DNA of 64,000 nucleotides from NCBI RefSeq assembly GCF_030463565.1, contig NC_134656.1, positions 3,644,501 through 3,708,500 on the forward strand. The letters run 5' to 3'. This document shows positions 11,787 through 26,000 of the stretch, piece after piece. The translations under genes were made by a program, and so were the position numbers. The notes beneath the pieces were generated by a model. The model was not told where the DNA came from. It saw only the letters and a program-made list of their open reading frames with translations, and ran no database searches. The stretch comes from Pelecanus crispus. Its lineage: Eukaryota; Chordata; Aves; Pelecaniformes; Pelecanidae. The stretch's first letter is position 1. Every line of letters starts with the position of its first letter.

Positions 11787-14700
11787 TAAAGGCAACCCAA
11801 AAAGCAGAACAAACTGGGTATGATGATATTGGTAAAAGAATTACCCTGAAGAAGGGTCAATCTCTGGAAAGGGACAGCTGGGAAACGTGGTCCCCAGACA
11901 GGTCCTATCTTCTGTGTGCTGCACGTTCAAATTCAGTCCTTTACTTTGGCAAAACTCCTTTAAAGCTAATGGATGTACTGGCTGACAGAGCCTGTAATAT
12001 TTGTCTCAGAGACACTGATACATTAACTGGACACACATTGGAGATACCAACTGCTTTAGTTTAACTATAACAGTAGTTTTTGGGTCCCCCAAGTTGTTAC
12101 TGCAACAAGCCCAAATCAGATTCCTCATGACAATAAAGGAACTTTTATTTTCATATATGCATTATAAGTGTCCAAGACATAGGCATTTGTGCTCGCACTG
12201 CACGCAGGGTTTCCCTTTGGAAATCCTCTGTTTTATTCCAGGAACAAATATGAAGAGAAGGGACAGAGGAGTCCAAAGGGAGAGTTTGCACTTGCTGCAG
12301 CTGGGAGCCTCCGCCGCAGCCCCAAGCACATTGCTGGCACCCTCAGAGCCCATGCAGACAGGCGGTTACTCTATTTCTAAAAGATTTAATCTGCTTTTGC
12401 AGCCCTGGCTCTCCGGAGCCGCAGCGGCTCTGCCAGCGGCCCTTCCAACAGCTCCGCTCAGCGGTGCCGGCTCGGAGCACAGCCCTCGCTGCCGGGGAAC
12501 ACTCCAGCTCCAGCTCCCAGCTCAGCACCATCCCTTCCCCCTGTACGCTGCACCAACATTTTCCAGAAAATCTCAGGAGGCACAGATTAACCTCATATTC
12601 TCATACCCCCAAATAATTTCTGTTGTTTTTCAAAACTTCAGTGTGCCTAGCAATTTTAAAATGCAAATGGAAAAGCTGCACAGTAAAAATCCCTGGCAGC
12701 CAAACACTCTTCACAGTCTTTTCCCAGTGACCTTCCCATAAGTTTGAAATGCTCCCAAATCCTTACTAAATGCCTTGGATTTCAGGAAACTCACAAAGCA
12801 CCAGGCATGCTTTGTGCTCTTTCCTAGTGTGAGTGTTTTTATTAAATGCTGGAAATACCATGGGCTGGTAGGGCTTTCTCCTTGGCCATATGTCACCGAA
12901 CATGACATTTGTTCGGACACTCCTCTGCCTTGGTCCCTTACACCCAGAAAGGCCCTTTCCTTACGCCGGGGAGACCAGGGCTGCAGGAGGCAGCAGGGTC
13001 AGCGCCAGAGAGGTTCCCAGTGGAAATTTTCCTGGGATGCCCCACATAAGCTTCAAGTCACTCTGTGCCACTTCAGCAGACTCAAAAACTCGGCACTTCA
13101 TGTCTTCCAAAGCACACTGTGACCTGCTGTAAATACATATTATTTGTACTCTGCAATCTAGCTCGTTCCTGCTATTCTTCCCTTTAAGAGCCCACATCCT
13201 CCCATTTTTCAGAGCACCGGCACCCTGGATTTGCCTGAGCCTGGGCTCCTCCCGAGCCCACGCTGGCATCCCTCTCGCTGTGCGAGGAGAGGATGCTAAC
13301 ACTGGGCTGCAGCCTCTACGAGTGATGAGAAGGTTCCTCCAGATTATCACCAGGAGGGGGAATGAGAGGCTGCAGAGGACATTTAGTCCCTGAGCCCTAT
13401 CCCTGCCGTTACAGGCAGGGGCGTCGCGCCTGGGCACAGCCTGACCTCAGCATCGAGGAGTCCCACCTCTGTCCTGCTGCTCCCTCGGTAACGTTCCTGC
13501 AGGACCTGCTGCTCCGATGGCGAATGTGAGCCTAAGAGGAAGGGTTTATTTGCAGCCCTGTGGGCCAGGGAGCTGTCAGGAATGCTTCTCTGTGGGCTCG
13601 CCTGGGGACATTTCTTTCCTAAGGCAGTTGCTGAGTTGTCCTGCAGACCCTAGCGTGGCTCACAGCCCCGTGCACGCTGGCCCAACCTAACATCCCTGAA
13701 CCGCAATCTCACAGCACAAGCTTTGCTGGTTTTCTTCCTCCTCTTGGCCAGACTTACTCAGGTGATTTCTCAGTTAGAGCATCTTGGCCCAGAGATGACA
13801 AAAATAGGTTTAACCCTCTTAGAGTGGGCCGAGAATCCCTGGAGTGGGATTTTTCTTTTCCTTCTTCTGTTACTGCTCAGTGGTTGTTGCAACCACCCCA
13901 AGGGAAAGGGCTCCCATGCCGAGATGACACCCCCTGCCGCAGGCTGCAACGTAGAGCAGCCCTGGGACTGCTCTAAATTAAATTGTAAGAAAACAGCCAA
14001 AGGGGGCAGGAGATGAAAAAAGAAAAAAAAAATCTACAAAAAATGATCAGGGAGGCTAATTCAGTTCAGCCTGCAGTAGAGAGGGAGCTCATTCGGTGCT
14101 TTTCAGTGTGATACTGGGGCTTGATTGCAGTTGCATTCAGTGCCTGAGATTTTTTGTAAATCTGATCAGAGCTGTCTGGGGAACTGCAGGTACTGAAGAG
14201 ATTTGAAAAAAAAAACCAAAACCCCACCAAACCAGCTTGTGTGAAATAAATCTTTGGTTGATTTAGTGGAAAGATGTTTACCGAGAAGGAGAACTCTCTG
14301 GAAAATAGCTATCTTTCTAAACTTTCTCATAAATCACAAACAAACTGTTCTGACTCCAAGAGCAAGTATTTCCAACTGTTTCATTGTTAAAAAAGATTTT
14401 TATTTTTTTTCATCTTCAGGAAACAAAGTCTGCCTTTGTAGCGTGTGCTCCTTTTTGCTTCTAGAGAGTCCCCCACTCTGCTTGTTCTGTCTAAACTGCA
14501 AATATCTTTTCAAAACCTAATGCCAAAGCAAAGGGGTGATCCTATGGTATCTTTGCTAGAATTGATCATTTGCTCCTCAGGGCATGCTGCTGTAGCTGTG
14601 AGACAGGGGAAGGCTTCTCTTGTGGAAGACTGTAGCCGATGGTACAAAGAAAACACGGTACAAGCTTTTTCTCAGGTTCTTCTAGAATACTTTCTAAAGA

Positions 14701-17700
14701 AAACAATCCACCTCTTGTCTTGAAATAAAGAGCCCTTCACTGGTGCAAAGGACATTTAAAATAACAGCTTGTTTCTAGCTTAGACTTTGCGGCATTTAAA
14801 GAGTCTTCAAGAGGAGCCTTATCCAACCGGCCGTCCCACGTCGCCCAATATCACTGCAAAGCCACAGGGAAGGATTAGGCTTAATGCAGTGCACAGGGTT
14901 GCTTGGGGAGGAGGGGAAGGGAAATTCATGAATGTATTTCATCCCAAAATGTACTCTGTTAACAGTAATTAATTACTGTGTTTACATTTCTCCAAAACAT
15001 GGAAATGTGGAGATCTCATACACACTGGGAGAGATTTTAAAGGGGAGCATAGCGGAGCAGTATGGTTATAACGGAAGAAATCTTGAGTGCGTATTACAGC
15101 GAGACACCCAATCGATGTATATGCAAGGCATATTCCCACCTCATGTATCTATGCAAGAATACAGGCTGCATTTTTTTCTCTTTTGCTCACAAAGCCCATG
15201 TACGGATGTCGAAACCAAAATTGGTTCTTTTTTAGTGCAGTACATGACTTTAGAGCAAAACAAAAAAAGCTGCCCACCCAGCCTTGAATCCAGGGCTGAA
15301 TGCTGGAGGAAAAAGTCTAGAAAATGACTTGGGAAGAAGGGTGCATTCATACAAGAAATTGCTAAACAGCAGCAAAGCCACACTGATGACAGGGATGCGA
15401 AATAGGTTAGAAAAATTAGATGGAGTCCTTCTTGCTCAGTAATGATCATTTCATCAAAGAAAGTCATATTTCACTATGTGGTGAACACAGAAGTAATAAT
15501 GATGATAACTGCCACGAAAGTGGCTGCAAGATGAACTGGCAGAGAGCTGAACAGAGTTCAATTAACAAAAAGATTTCTTTATATGATTTGATTCTCCAGA
15601 ATTTGCTCTGATTCTTCAGCCAATCCTTCAGCAAATTTTGCAGCCTGTAGTCAGCTTGGCACGGATGTTGTGCAAGGTGATGGTGCAGAAAGACACTTAC
15701 ACTCTTTGCCTTTTCAGGAGCTACACCGACAAGACAACCGGCTCGACCTCAATGAAAGGATAAATGTTCCTCTGCCAGCGAGGAGCAAGGAGAAACAGAA
15801 CCTATGAAATTCAAGAATTAAAATCCAAACCCCATGCTGAACTCAGAGTGTCAGGTTCTGTCCCCATTTTGTTTGCACAAGTTATAATTTTAGAGGGCAG
15901 AAGTACACATGCAACACTTTCTTTCACCTCTACAATTTAACTTGTAAAGCAAGGCCAATGTTTGGAGATGCTTCTCCAGTGTTTGGGACATATAATAATA
16001 TGTGGCAAAATGTGGGGTTTGTACCATAAATGTCAGGAGCTACTTACAAAGATTTTTAGGAGTTCTTCATCTGTTGTCTCCAAACAGCTTGTCTCCAGGG
16101 GTGTCTCATTTGGGTGTCTCGCTGGAGAAACAGAAGTACCTGAGATGTTTCAACAGTGGATCACAACTGAGAAAATAAACTAACAGCATTTTGTGAGCCT
16201 CTGAAACAACTGGCAAATGAGCTGAGCAAACAGGAAGTCCTAAGTGCATCTTTGTGAGGACTTATTTGGATGCATTAGGAAGCTATGCACTTCCCACTTG
16301 CTTGTATGTATGCCTTAACGGAGGTCTTCACCTTCCAGAAGCCCCTCCAAGTTGCTTAGAAATATGCCATTGCCGTCTCCTAGGCTGTCTGCTTTCCTTG
16401 ATAAGAATGCAAACACATTTTATTATGAGCCTAATATACCAGATAGAATAAGAAATTGATAGTTTGCCATATAAAGAGATTTGAGAATATGCTTGAAATA
16501 GGGCAGACTTACGAGAAATAAAATACACATCCTGTTGCAATATGAGGAGACCGCTTTATCCATTCATCTTTTATTGGAATAAAAGGGCATTTGTAGGTAT
16601 TGAGTTAGCCACATGACATGTTTCAGGCTGAGTTCTGAGCAGCATAAAAAGAAACTTTTCAAACAAATGCGTGCTTACTTCAAGATTTAAAAGGGATTAT
16701 GTTAAGAGACAATTTTGCATATTTAAGCAGAACTGGTTTAGAACAGATTTAGGACAGCAGATAGAGACAGCAGGTGTGCAAATCCCACCCTCACCAACCA
16801 ACTGTCCCTCCACAAAACCCAGCTGCAGGGGTCCTGTCACAGCTAGTCACTTCCCTCCCGCTGCCCATGGTGGGAACTGATCCAAGACATTTAGCACAAA
16901 ACTCTGCTTTAGCTTCTGCAATGGCAGCTCACTGCTTTATCTTGGCTTTGTCCAACCTCTGAGAATGGTAGAAAGAGCTGAAGATGCGGAGCCCAGGTGG
17001 CCACTTTTGTTTGAGGGATGAATCCTAATCCTTTTCTGTGGCTTCTGAATTTAATCACAGAGGATTTGGGAGACAGTGATGCTCGTAATCCAGGAGAGGT
17101 CCAGTAGTCTCATGTTCAGTTACTGATGGGTTGAGTTTCTTCTTCTAGTGCTAGAAGTCAGCTAGAGAGGTTGGAGGAAGATTTCTCTACAGATTCTTAA
17201 TTTGCCTAATTGCCAACTTCCTCACAAGTGTGGTGCTCATGGAGGACGCAGAAGGCAAGAAGCTATTTTCACTCTTCATTTAACTCTTCTAAGCCATTAG
17301 CAACTGAGAAATTGTGATTAGTGCTGCGATAACTGTAAAACAGTTATCCAGTGAATAATTCTTCACTGACAAGCCTCTGCCCACCTTCCCACCAGCCTCA
17401 CCATGTGATAGCCTACTATCATAACTCCTCTGGGGACCATTTATTTCACAGAGACAGTCTTTTTCTTCCTCTCCTGCCTAGTAAGGAGCTGCTCTGCTCA
17501 GCTCCATGGCAAAGAGCAGCTGCTGATGGAGATGCCCCTTCCAGACCCAGGGTGTGTGTGCATCCAGGGTATGCTCACAGATGGGGCTTCTCCCACTCCC
17601 ACATCAGAGAGCCATGGGGTATGTTCCTGCTGGCTCCAAGGAGCTAATAAAGCTGGAAACAAAGAAATGTGTCCCTAAATTCCTGGAGATCCACTGCCCA

Positions 17701-20201
17701 GGAGATGCGGGGTGATCCAAGTGGTGGTTCTGGGTTATGAAGGATGAAGTTTTCCCATGAGCAGAAGTGTCCTCGCTTGCCTTAGCCAGCTCCAGCTGAA
17801 TCAGGGGGGCATTCCCCCCAAATGAGGACTTCCCTCCAGCATCTGGTGATCTGGACAAGCACTCTTGTCCTCCGCTCTCTGCCAAAATCGACGAACAGCA
17901 ATGCAGAATCAATGCACTGCAATGTGCAGTGTTTCACCCATATTGTGTCTCATCAGGAGGAGACGGGAGGAGCAGATCCAGACCTGCTGCAACGCCTTGT
18001 CCTTGATCCCAGTGGATGGGCTGGCCTGGGCTCACCAGGAGCACAGTTGTCCAGAAGCACTGGTATTGAACATCGTTAGATTGTATTGGAGAGGAACTGC
18101 TAATGACGATAATAATCATCATCATTCTCGTTATCTTATTCTATCATGCAGACAGAGCCCCAAAATGCGCTGATAATAACAGGAACCGCCTGTAAGCATC
18201 TTTGATTTTCTCTTTGGGAAATCACAAGTTTTGCTGCTGTTCTTGAAAGACATCACACGAAACTCATTATGAGGCAAGTTAGGTTCAAATATTGCCAATT
18301 CATGGAAAGGGGATGGAGACAGCCTCATTGAGTGGCTTGTCTCCGTCGTGTCCAGGATCAGCGGCCAGGCTCCACAGGTGAGCCCTGTGCTTCCTCCCCG
18401 ACTGCTCAGACCTGCTCCAGAAATCAGGAATTTCTGATTTTTGCCACCTCCCAGCTGATTCCGGGACCTAACTGACAGGCTGGATTTGGATATCACCACC
18501 AATGTGTTTCAACCTTCCCATGCCACCACCCAAATCAAAATGAGTGGAAAACCAGCAGGGCCAAAGTCCATCCCCTTCCTCTAACTCAATGTACATGTGT
18601 CTTACTATCTTAAGCTAATTATTACAGCTTGTGTTTACGTGTTTTTTGCCAACCTAGAAAATAGCAGCAAATCCTCATGCTCGGTTTTGGCTTTGAGCAA
18701 ACACCTCAAACACAACCTCCCTTGAAACGATCCGGTTTCTGCAGCCCTTGGGTTTGCTGATATGATGGCAGTGATGCAGTGATGTTTGGTCCTGTATGGC
18801 TTAAATGGTGTTAAGTGATTTTATGACGGCTTTCCTGTGGCTCCAACAGCACCCCCCCATTCTGGAGTGCAATTTCTACCCTGGCATAGACGAGTGAAGT
18901 AATTTTTGTGTGATTATATGCAAGGAAATGCTCTTGCTTTGGAATAAAGCAAGGAGAGAGCTAGCAGCTCCGTTTGCAATAAACCTGCAGGTGACCTGCT
19001 ATTATGGCTCCGAGCCACTGTTACTAGCATCAGGCTCAGCACCAGCAGTGCAATAAGGCATATAATTATGGATGGTATGAAAAATATATGTAAATACTAT
19101 GCAAAATACAGTTTGGCCAACACATGTGAATTTGGGTCCATGAGAGGAGCCTTTACTTTCCCTCCCCATTTCCCTCCGCTGAAGATTTTCTTCTGCAAAA
19201 AGAAGATATAAATCCCTATGTTTATAATAGATTCTGAGCATGGGGTGAGAGGATGTTAATTGTTTAAATTAAACACAGTAACTTCTGCTATTCAGACAGG
19301 AACCCGCTCCCTTGAGATGCTCTTTCGTAGGTGTGTGTAGTCGGGACCATCTTTGTAGCAGCCAAAAGCAATGTTGAATCTGCTACGACACGACCACGGA
19401 GCTGGAGCTGAAGTTTGTTAGCTCACAGGTTTTGTTTTGGGGTCCCAGTTCAGCCTGTGGTGAGGTGATCTGTGTCCATTCCCAGAAACTCCAAGGCAGA
19501 TTCATGGTACAGGGATTAAACTTTTCTGAAGTACTTTGCTATAATTACATGCTTCTTTTTAAAACAAGTGCCTGAATAATTCTAGAAATCGGCTTGAACT
19601 AGAAAAAACTTCACCTATAACTACAATTTGCTAGGAAAAAGGGAAAAAAAGGAAGAGCTCCAGCAAGAGCAACTAGTGTGAGCAAAAAGAGGGTTGGGAG
19701 AGAGGAATTAAGCGTGAATATTTATCACCAATAACTTACATTTACGTTACCCTCACAGAAGGGAGAATCCTGAAAATAAAATCCATTAACAAACGGGGAT
19801 AAATATTAAACTTGCGTTTCTGTTCACTTTCACTTCGACTGTGCAAATAATTAAACACATTTAAAAAGATTTAGATTTTCTAGATACTTAAAAGTTTATG
19901 TAGGCACTGCTGGATTTGACTGAAGTTGATGAACAAGTTTGAATATTATGTACACATATGTATCTTAGTGAGCCTTGTGACCAGCCTAAAAAGCAAGACA
20001 TTTTTGAACAGCAGACTAGAAATGGGATCCATACAATATTCTCATGTTTGCTCTGGAAATATGAGCAAAAAAAAGGTTTCCTGGGAACCGCAGGAAGGAT
20101 TTGACCTAACCGATACATCTGACCAAGAAAGGAGCTGATGGCTGCAGCAACTCCATGTCCATGTGAGGAATTTTCTGTGGGACAGGAGCTTTGTTTCGGT
20201 G

Positions 20202-20224
20202 AAAAAAAAAAAAAAAAAAAAAAA
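20202..20224 (+). repeat. Poly-A tract (23 A)
   Basis: Uninterrupted run of 23 A. The upstream sequence does not resemble a known processed gene, and no flanking duplication is evident. Confidence 0.85.
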
Positions 20225-20380
20225 GCCTGAAAATCTTCAGATAGGAGCAAACAAGACTTAAAATGAGGAGATACAGCCTCAGCCACAGATGCACAGATCT
20301 GGTGTAAATTGAAACAGAGGTGGAAACCCAAAGTATCTTTCTTTAACCTGGAAACATGACCTCTAAAATCACCATTTCTC

Positions 20381-20396
20381 TGTGTGTGTGTGTGTG
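20381..20396 (+). repeat. (TG)8 microsatellite
   Basis: Eight perfect TG units in otherwise unique intergenic sequence. Confidence 0.85.
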
Positions 20397-22728
20397 CCTG
20401 TTGATTTACTCTCATTGGCCCCCACTAACAGCTGAACCATTGCAATAAACTCTCCTTTTGTGCATCTCAGATACGTAACCACAAAGTCGGGACAAAACAT
20501 GCCATGTCCAGACCCACAGATCACTGAAACTTACTGCTAACATCTCAGGAAGATGCAGATAATGCAGTGAGGGCCCCTCCTTAGATGCTTCTAACATTAT
20601 TAGGGCGTTTTTATAAAACCGATGAACAATAGTAAGACAGACTCATGGGCCTGTCCGTGCTGCACACACAGAAACAATCGGTAGGAAGGGAAAAAAAAAA
20701 AATCTGCATAACAGATGGTGTCCCTGTGCTTGCCATTTGTAAATGAATAAAAATACCCCCAGGCTCGCAAAATCTCTTGCTTTGCTGCTCTGTCTGCCGA
20801 CTGACACTTATTTGAAGCTAACATGAAGATTTTATAATCAGCCTTGAAGAGGAGAACAGAGAGAAAGGCTGAGCGAGCGAAGGGGTCGGCTTGACAAATA
20901 CCTGCAAAACACCTCCCTGTGCTTATTCCTGCCCTGGTCCAGACCCCATGCACAGCCAGAGATGGACCCAGCACCCAGGAAAACGGCACTGGGTTATCTT
21001 CTTGCTTCTGCGGCTCCCGGTGCTGGCAGAGCCTCTGGGATGCTTTAGCCTGTCTGCACGGCAGCCCAGAGGGCTGGGAACTGCGGGGTTGGGCACTGGT
21101 AGAAATGCAGCTACTGCAGCTTCACATTTGGGACCTCTGCAGCGCTGTTCCAGGATCTGCCCAGGCTTTCCCAGCTCTCCACTGCCCTCTCAGCTGTCCC
21201 TTGCTACTGGGCATTGCCTCCTGTATGTAGAGAAGGGCAGGAGGACAACAGCCCGTTTCCAAAGCAGAAGCTGAGTTTGCTGCGTGATGATGAGAAGCTG
21301 CATGGGAATGTGCAGGGGGTATAACCTGTGATGAAGCAGCAGTGGGAGAACACAGCCTTCCCCAGCAGACAAGACACATTTTCCTTGCAGAATGCTGGAG
21401 AAAAGGAGCCCAGGACCAGCCAGGCTGTTTCTGTTTAACCAAAGCCTTCGCTCCAATCTGACACATTTCTGTGTTGATTCGTTTGAGAATTCAAGTGCGA
21501 CCTGGGGCTGGAGGCATGGCAGCTGCTAAAAGGCTTGTGAAGTTGTGACTGTCGAGCTGGAGGGTTTTGAGAGCCCATGGGGGTCTCCTGACCTGTGGGC
21601 TGCAACCCCCAGGGGCTGCTCAGCTTTGTCCCTGCCCTTCCCATGGCTGAAAGGAGATGAAACCATGGGGGGAGAGAGCCAGGGCAGGAGCAGGCGCTAT
21701 CCCCAGCCTGGGGCAGATGTGTACGATAACTCCAAGAAAGCAAAGACGTGTTTGTGCTCTGATTTCAGTGACTCTGGCTCCCCAGCGCTGGCTGCCCCTG
21801 GGCCATGGTGGCAGTGCCATCACCCAGCTCAGGGACCTGGTGTCCACCTGAATACTCATCCTATGCAAAGAACTAATGGATCAGCTAGACCCAGTGCATG
21901 GCAGCAAGGACTGTTTGGAGCCATGCACTGCTTTTTATTTGGTGATTAGATGAATTTAACCCATCCATGGCATTGCACCATAAAAAGATGTCCTGGGGTG
22001 GCTGTGCAGTGCTGTGTGCTCAGGCAGACTCGGCACAGGGAAAGACACAGGTCCACTGAGGCTTTGTCCACCATTTCTGGAGATGGGAAGATGTGACAAC
22101 ATCAGGATTGACCACTGTGTTGATGCTATTTAATTTTCAGACTTGTTAAAGTGGTTACAAACTTGAAACTTTGTCTGACTCATGACTAAAAGCAACATAT
22201 GATTACTATAGCATTTGAACCAAAGTATCAGTAAAAAAGAAAAGCAGCATATGAGACAACATATGGTAAATATGTATTTAGAAGCACAGAAAGTAGACAA
22301 ACTCATTTGGGTCAAGATTTAATCAGATAATGTTTGGTTTAGACTCAGCACTAATGCTACTTAGGAAGCATATTACATTGGAATCAGCATTTAAAACTCT
22401 GTTAAAGGCAAATGAAAATAAAAGTGAAGAGAAAAAAGGAAAAGGGGCAAATTTATGGCATGGCAAATTTATATGTTTTTGGCAACCAGAAGATCAAGTC
22501 TAATTAATCTGTACACGCCCACTTTGTCCACATGGCTTGCAGAAAGGACTAGCCTGGGTATGTGTATGTATGTAATGCAGATAATAACTAATTTCCTTTT
22601 GATTTCTTCACCTTAATTCATTAGTTTCCAAATTGCAACTAGACCTACAAATATTATCTTAGACTCTGAAGAAGCTCCTGAAATGGAGAAGAAGGAAGGC
22701 TATGATAATACTGGAACCCCTTCATATT

Positions 22729-23076
22729 TTAATGAAAGTCCTTGTGGTTCAAGAGGTCCTGTGGGTTTTTAAGCATAATATTTTCCCCCAAAGCCAATGA
22801 ATCACAAAGCACAATGAGTACTGTCATGGTTTGGGGTAGTGCTTTAAGAGCCCTGTGGCCCTGTAGATGTGATATCATCTGATGTTTCTCCAGTGCCAAT
22901 TCCATCACCAATTTCCCAATTCCATCACTATGTGTCCTTTGACAGTCTCCATGAGCATACACATATTGTCGTTCCAGCATGCAAAACACATTGGCCACAT
23001 TCAGATCTCTCTTACTCAGGTGAAGACAATGGAGCAACACCACTATCTGTAGGATGTGAACCAAATCAGGATCCAT
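22729..23076 (-). other. Unrecognised 115-codon open frame
   Basis: An intergenic minus-strand frame of 115 codons. I recognise no domain, signal peptide or family motif. It is leucine- and histidine-rich (for example VVLLHCLHLS). A near-duplicate of CAATTCCATCAC occurs at about 22898 and 22919 on the plus strand. I saw no matching splice sites or promoter. It could be a decayed transposon or pseudogene fragment, or chance. Confidence 0.12.
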
Positions 23077-26000
23077 CCACAGTCTTTTCCTCAGTCAAAT
23101 AGCTATAGCTTCAAGCCATGAATAATACAAGACATGTGGGATACAAACATGAGCATGCACGAGACTCGTGGTACGTATAAACTCGGCATCCTGATGGATG
23201 GGGTGATTCAGCTCTGTTCTCCACCACTTCTTTCCCCCAGGACCAGTGCATCACAGAAGGCCCACCGTGGTATCCAGAGCTGCAGCTCTAACTTGCCACA
23301 ACATGAGTCCAGCCACCAGCAGAGCCTCTCATGCCTGCTTTCCACCACCTCCTGCTTGAAACAGTATATACTTCGTGAATTTTCATTATTCTTCCTTTTG
23401 ACCTCAGCCAGGATGTGATGAAATATTCACAAAATCTCTCCCCCATTTAGTACAGGGTGCCCTGCCCAGCTTGCATTAACAGGTATGATTTCATTCATTT
23501 AGCAAGAACTGAAGTGAGAACAAAAGGACACGGTAAAGATCACAGGAGAGGGCATGGAGTGCACAGTAGTTAAAGCCTAGGACAAGTGATTTCTGAGCAG
23601 GTATGTCTGTCTTTGAGGGTCAGGTTTAAGTTAGGATCAGACATCTGATGGGGTCTCTGAATTTCCTACATATTCATGACTTTACACACGAGAAAAGTTG
23701 TCAGTTTTTATCCTTAGAAATGAAATGAGAACAGTTTGAGGTTTACTCCTCTTTTAACAAAGGCACCAGGTGGCTGGCAAAGAAGCTGTATTACTTAATT
23801 AGCAGAAAGCAGAGCAGAAGGCTGTCTGTGAACGAGCGCTAACGCAGCGGAGCTCTCGCTGAAGGAAGCCAAGCAGATGAAGCTGCGGGATGGAGCCCCT
23901 CCAAGTGCTGATAGGAGAAAGGAAGAGGGGCCAAGCCGGTGAGAAAACCCTGGCACCTCTTCCAGGCAGTCACAGAGACCTTAAACATTCCTTTCTTACA
24001 ACTGTGAAACCATCTCCTGTCAAGACACATGCTTTGCCTCAGCCTCTATGTTATCTTTCCTAACAAGGGCTGCTGTCAATAGGACAGTGATTGTAGCAAC
24101 CCCCGCAGGAACCATAACCCATTAAAACATATGGCTCTGCTCCTATACATCTGCTTGGATATGGTAGCATCAGTTCTCACACAAGATCCTCAGCAAAGAT
24201 GGAGATGTGCAGTGGTGGTTCACAGGTACCTATGGCTTTGGAGGAAAAAATTCCACTCTCCTGGTTTTTGGACCATCTCTCCTAATTCCAACAGATTATG
24301 CCGTTAGTGAGGGTAGGAGAGGCAATAAGCTAATGCATTAGCCTTTCAGGCTTAGAGGGATTTACTACCCTCCTTTTCCTTATATCGCAGAGATGCAACA
24401 TGGTTTGACATGGATATTGAGAACCAACCCTGGGTCTGTGTGCAAGAAGCTTTTCCTGAGTCCTGGGAGTAATGAGCGTGTCCCTCCATTTCAAAAAGAC
24501 AAATGAAAAGAAAAGACTTCTGCGGGGCTTGGAACTTCTGTTCTCAAGATTACCAACAAGTATTAAAAAGTATATGGCTTTGCTGTCTGCCCAGGAGATC
24601 AGCCAAATGAGAAAGGAGCATCTCCAATTTTAACCAAAGAGAGGACTCAGATAAAGGATCACAAAGCTCTCAGACACCGCGTGTTGCCTCAGATAGTGCT
24701 GTGCATAGCCACAAGCCAATAAAACCATTTAGTAGAACATTTTCCCTCTCCTTCTTGGTGGGGATTCAGGTGAGTCCCGGCAGCACCAGTGATGACTTCC
24801 GTTTGCATCAATAGCATGGGAAGTTCGAACACAGTGCTCAGGGCTTCACTTTTGCTGAACACATCAGAAAGGACAAGCTTTTCCCAAGCAATTACAACCC
24901 CCATGAGCTCCGCGGGAGAGCCAGAAGCTGAAGTTATCCCACGATTTCTCCTATTTTTGCTCAAGTAAGGGTTGCAGCACGCAATGTCTAGCTGCAAAGC
25001 TTTCCCTTGCCGGGCAGGTTGGGTGTCTCCCTCCCTGCAGACCCCTTGGTGCTCTCTGCTCTCTGCTGCCAGCTTAGCAGCCATCTTCTGTTTATCCCCC
25101 TGCCTGTACGTCTGCTGTGCTCACCCTTCAGAGCTGGCACCTCAGATGGGGTAATCCTCTTTTGGTGCCTTTAATTAAAAGGTCACCTTTGAAACGCAAG
25201 TGAGAGGAGCCCGGTGGTCCTTTCTGCTTTTCTCACAAAATAAGTTAGACATGGAGTTACGACTGGGAAATTCAGCATCCCTCAGCAACAATGGTAATTA
25301 ATCGTCATTTCACTTTAAAGGACTCTCTCATTCACCCATGACAGCAGCAGCGAGGAAAAGGCAAAAAAACGAGGAACTGTGAATGACGATCTTAATACAA
25401 CAATGTTATTGTCAAGTCAATGAAGCCTTGAGAACAAGTTAACAGACTTGAAACACAAACAGAAAAAAAATGGAAAGAGAGGAAAGCTACATCTTCATGG
25501 CAGTCTGGTTCTGCTGCCAGTCTGAACTGGCATGGTCAAAAGGAGGAAAGACTGGGAATATTCTTCTTGCATTTTAAACCACGTAATGGTGTTTGGGGGC
25601 AGGTGACTTTGAAAGTCGCTCTCTTTTTAAATGTTCGAGGACCAGGTGAGCTGGCTTTGTAGGTGAACACAATGTAGACCATACATCCTTCAGCAAAAAG
25701 TCTCGGTTACTCTTCCCCTCCCCATGTGCCACCAACGACGAGGTCTCACCCGTGAAGTCGTGGCCCGAGGCACAGCAGGTCAGCAAGGAGCCTTTCCTGC
25801 TGCAACAGCGGGATGGCGGAGAACAGCGATGCTTACAGCCTCTGCTTAGCAGAAATAAAACAGGCAGAGCAGGACTGATAACGAATATGGCAAAATGAGT
25901 AGTTAATGCCAGAGGGACAATTTCATAATGCCTCTGGTAATTTGTTGCTGCTCGCTAGTTTTCCCTCACTGCTATTTCACAATGCCGGCTGATTAAATTT

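Noticed and set aside
12094..12741. 215-codon plus-strand frame as a candidate gene
   Set aside because: No recognisable domain, mixed composition with an Ala/Leu/Pro-rich stretch over a GC-rich patch, and no splice or promoter context.
20202..20224. Poly-A run as the tail of a processed pseudogene
   Set aside because: No recognisable coding remnant upstream and no target-site duplication.
22819..22860. TGTCATGGTTTGGGG as the start of an endogenous retroviral LTR
   Set aside because: The opening resembles some avian LTR starts, but I could find no matching CA end, poly(A) signal or second LTR nearby.
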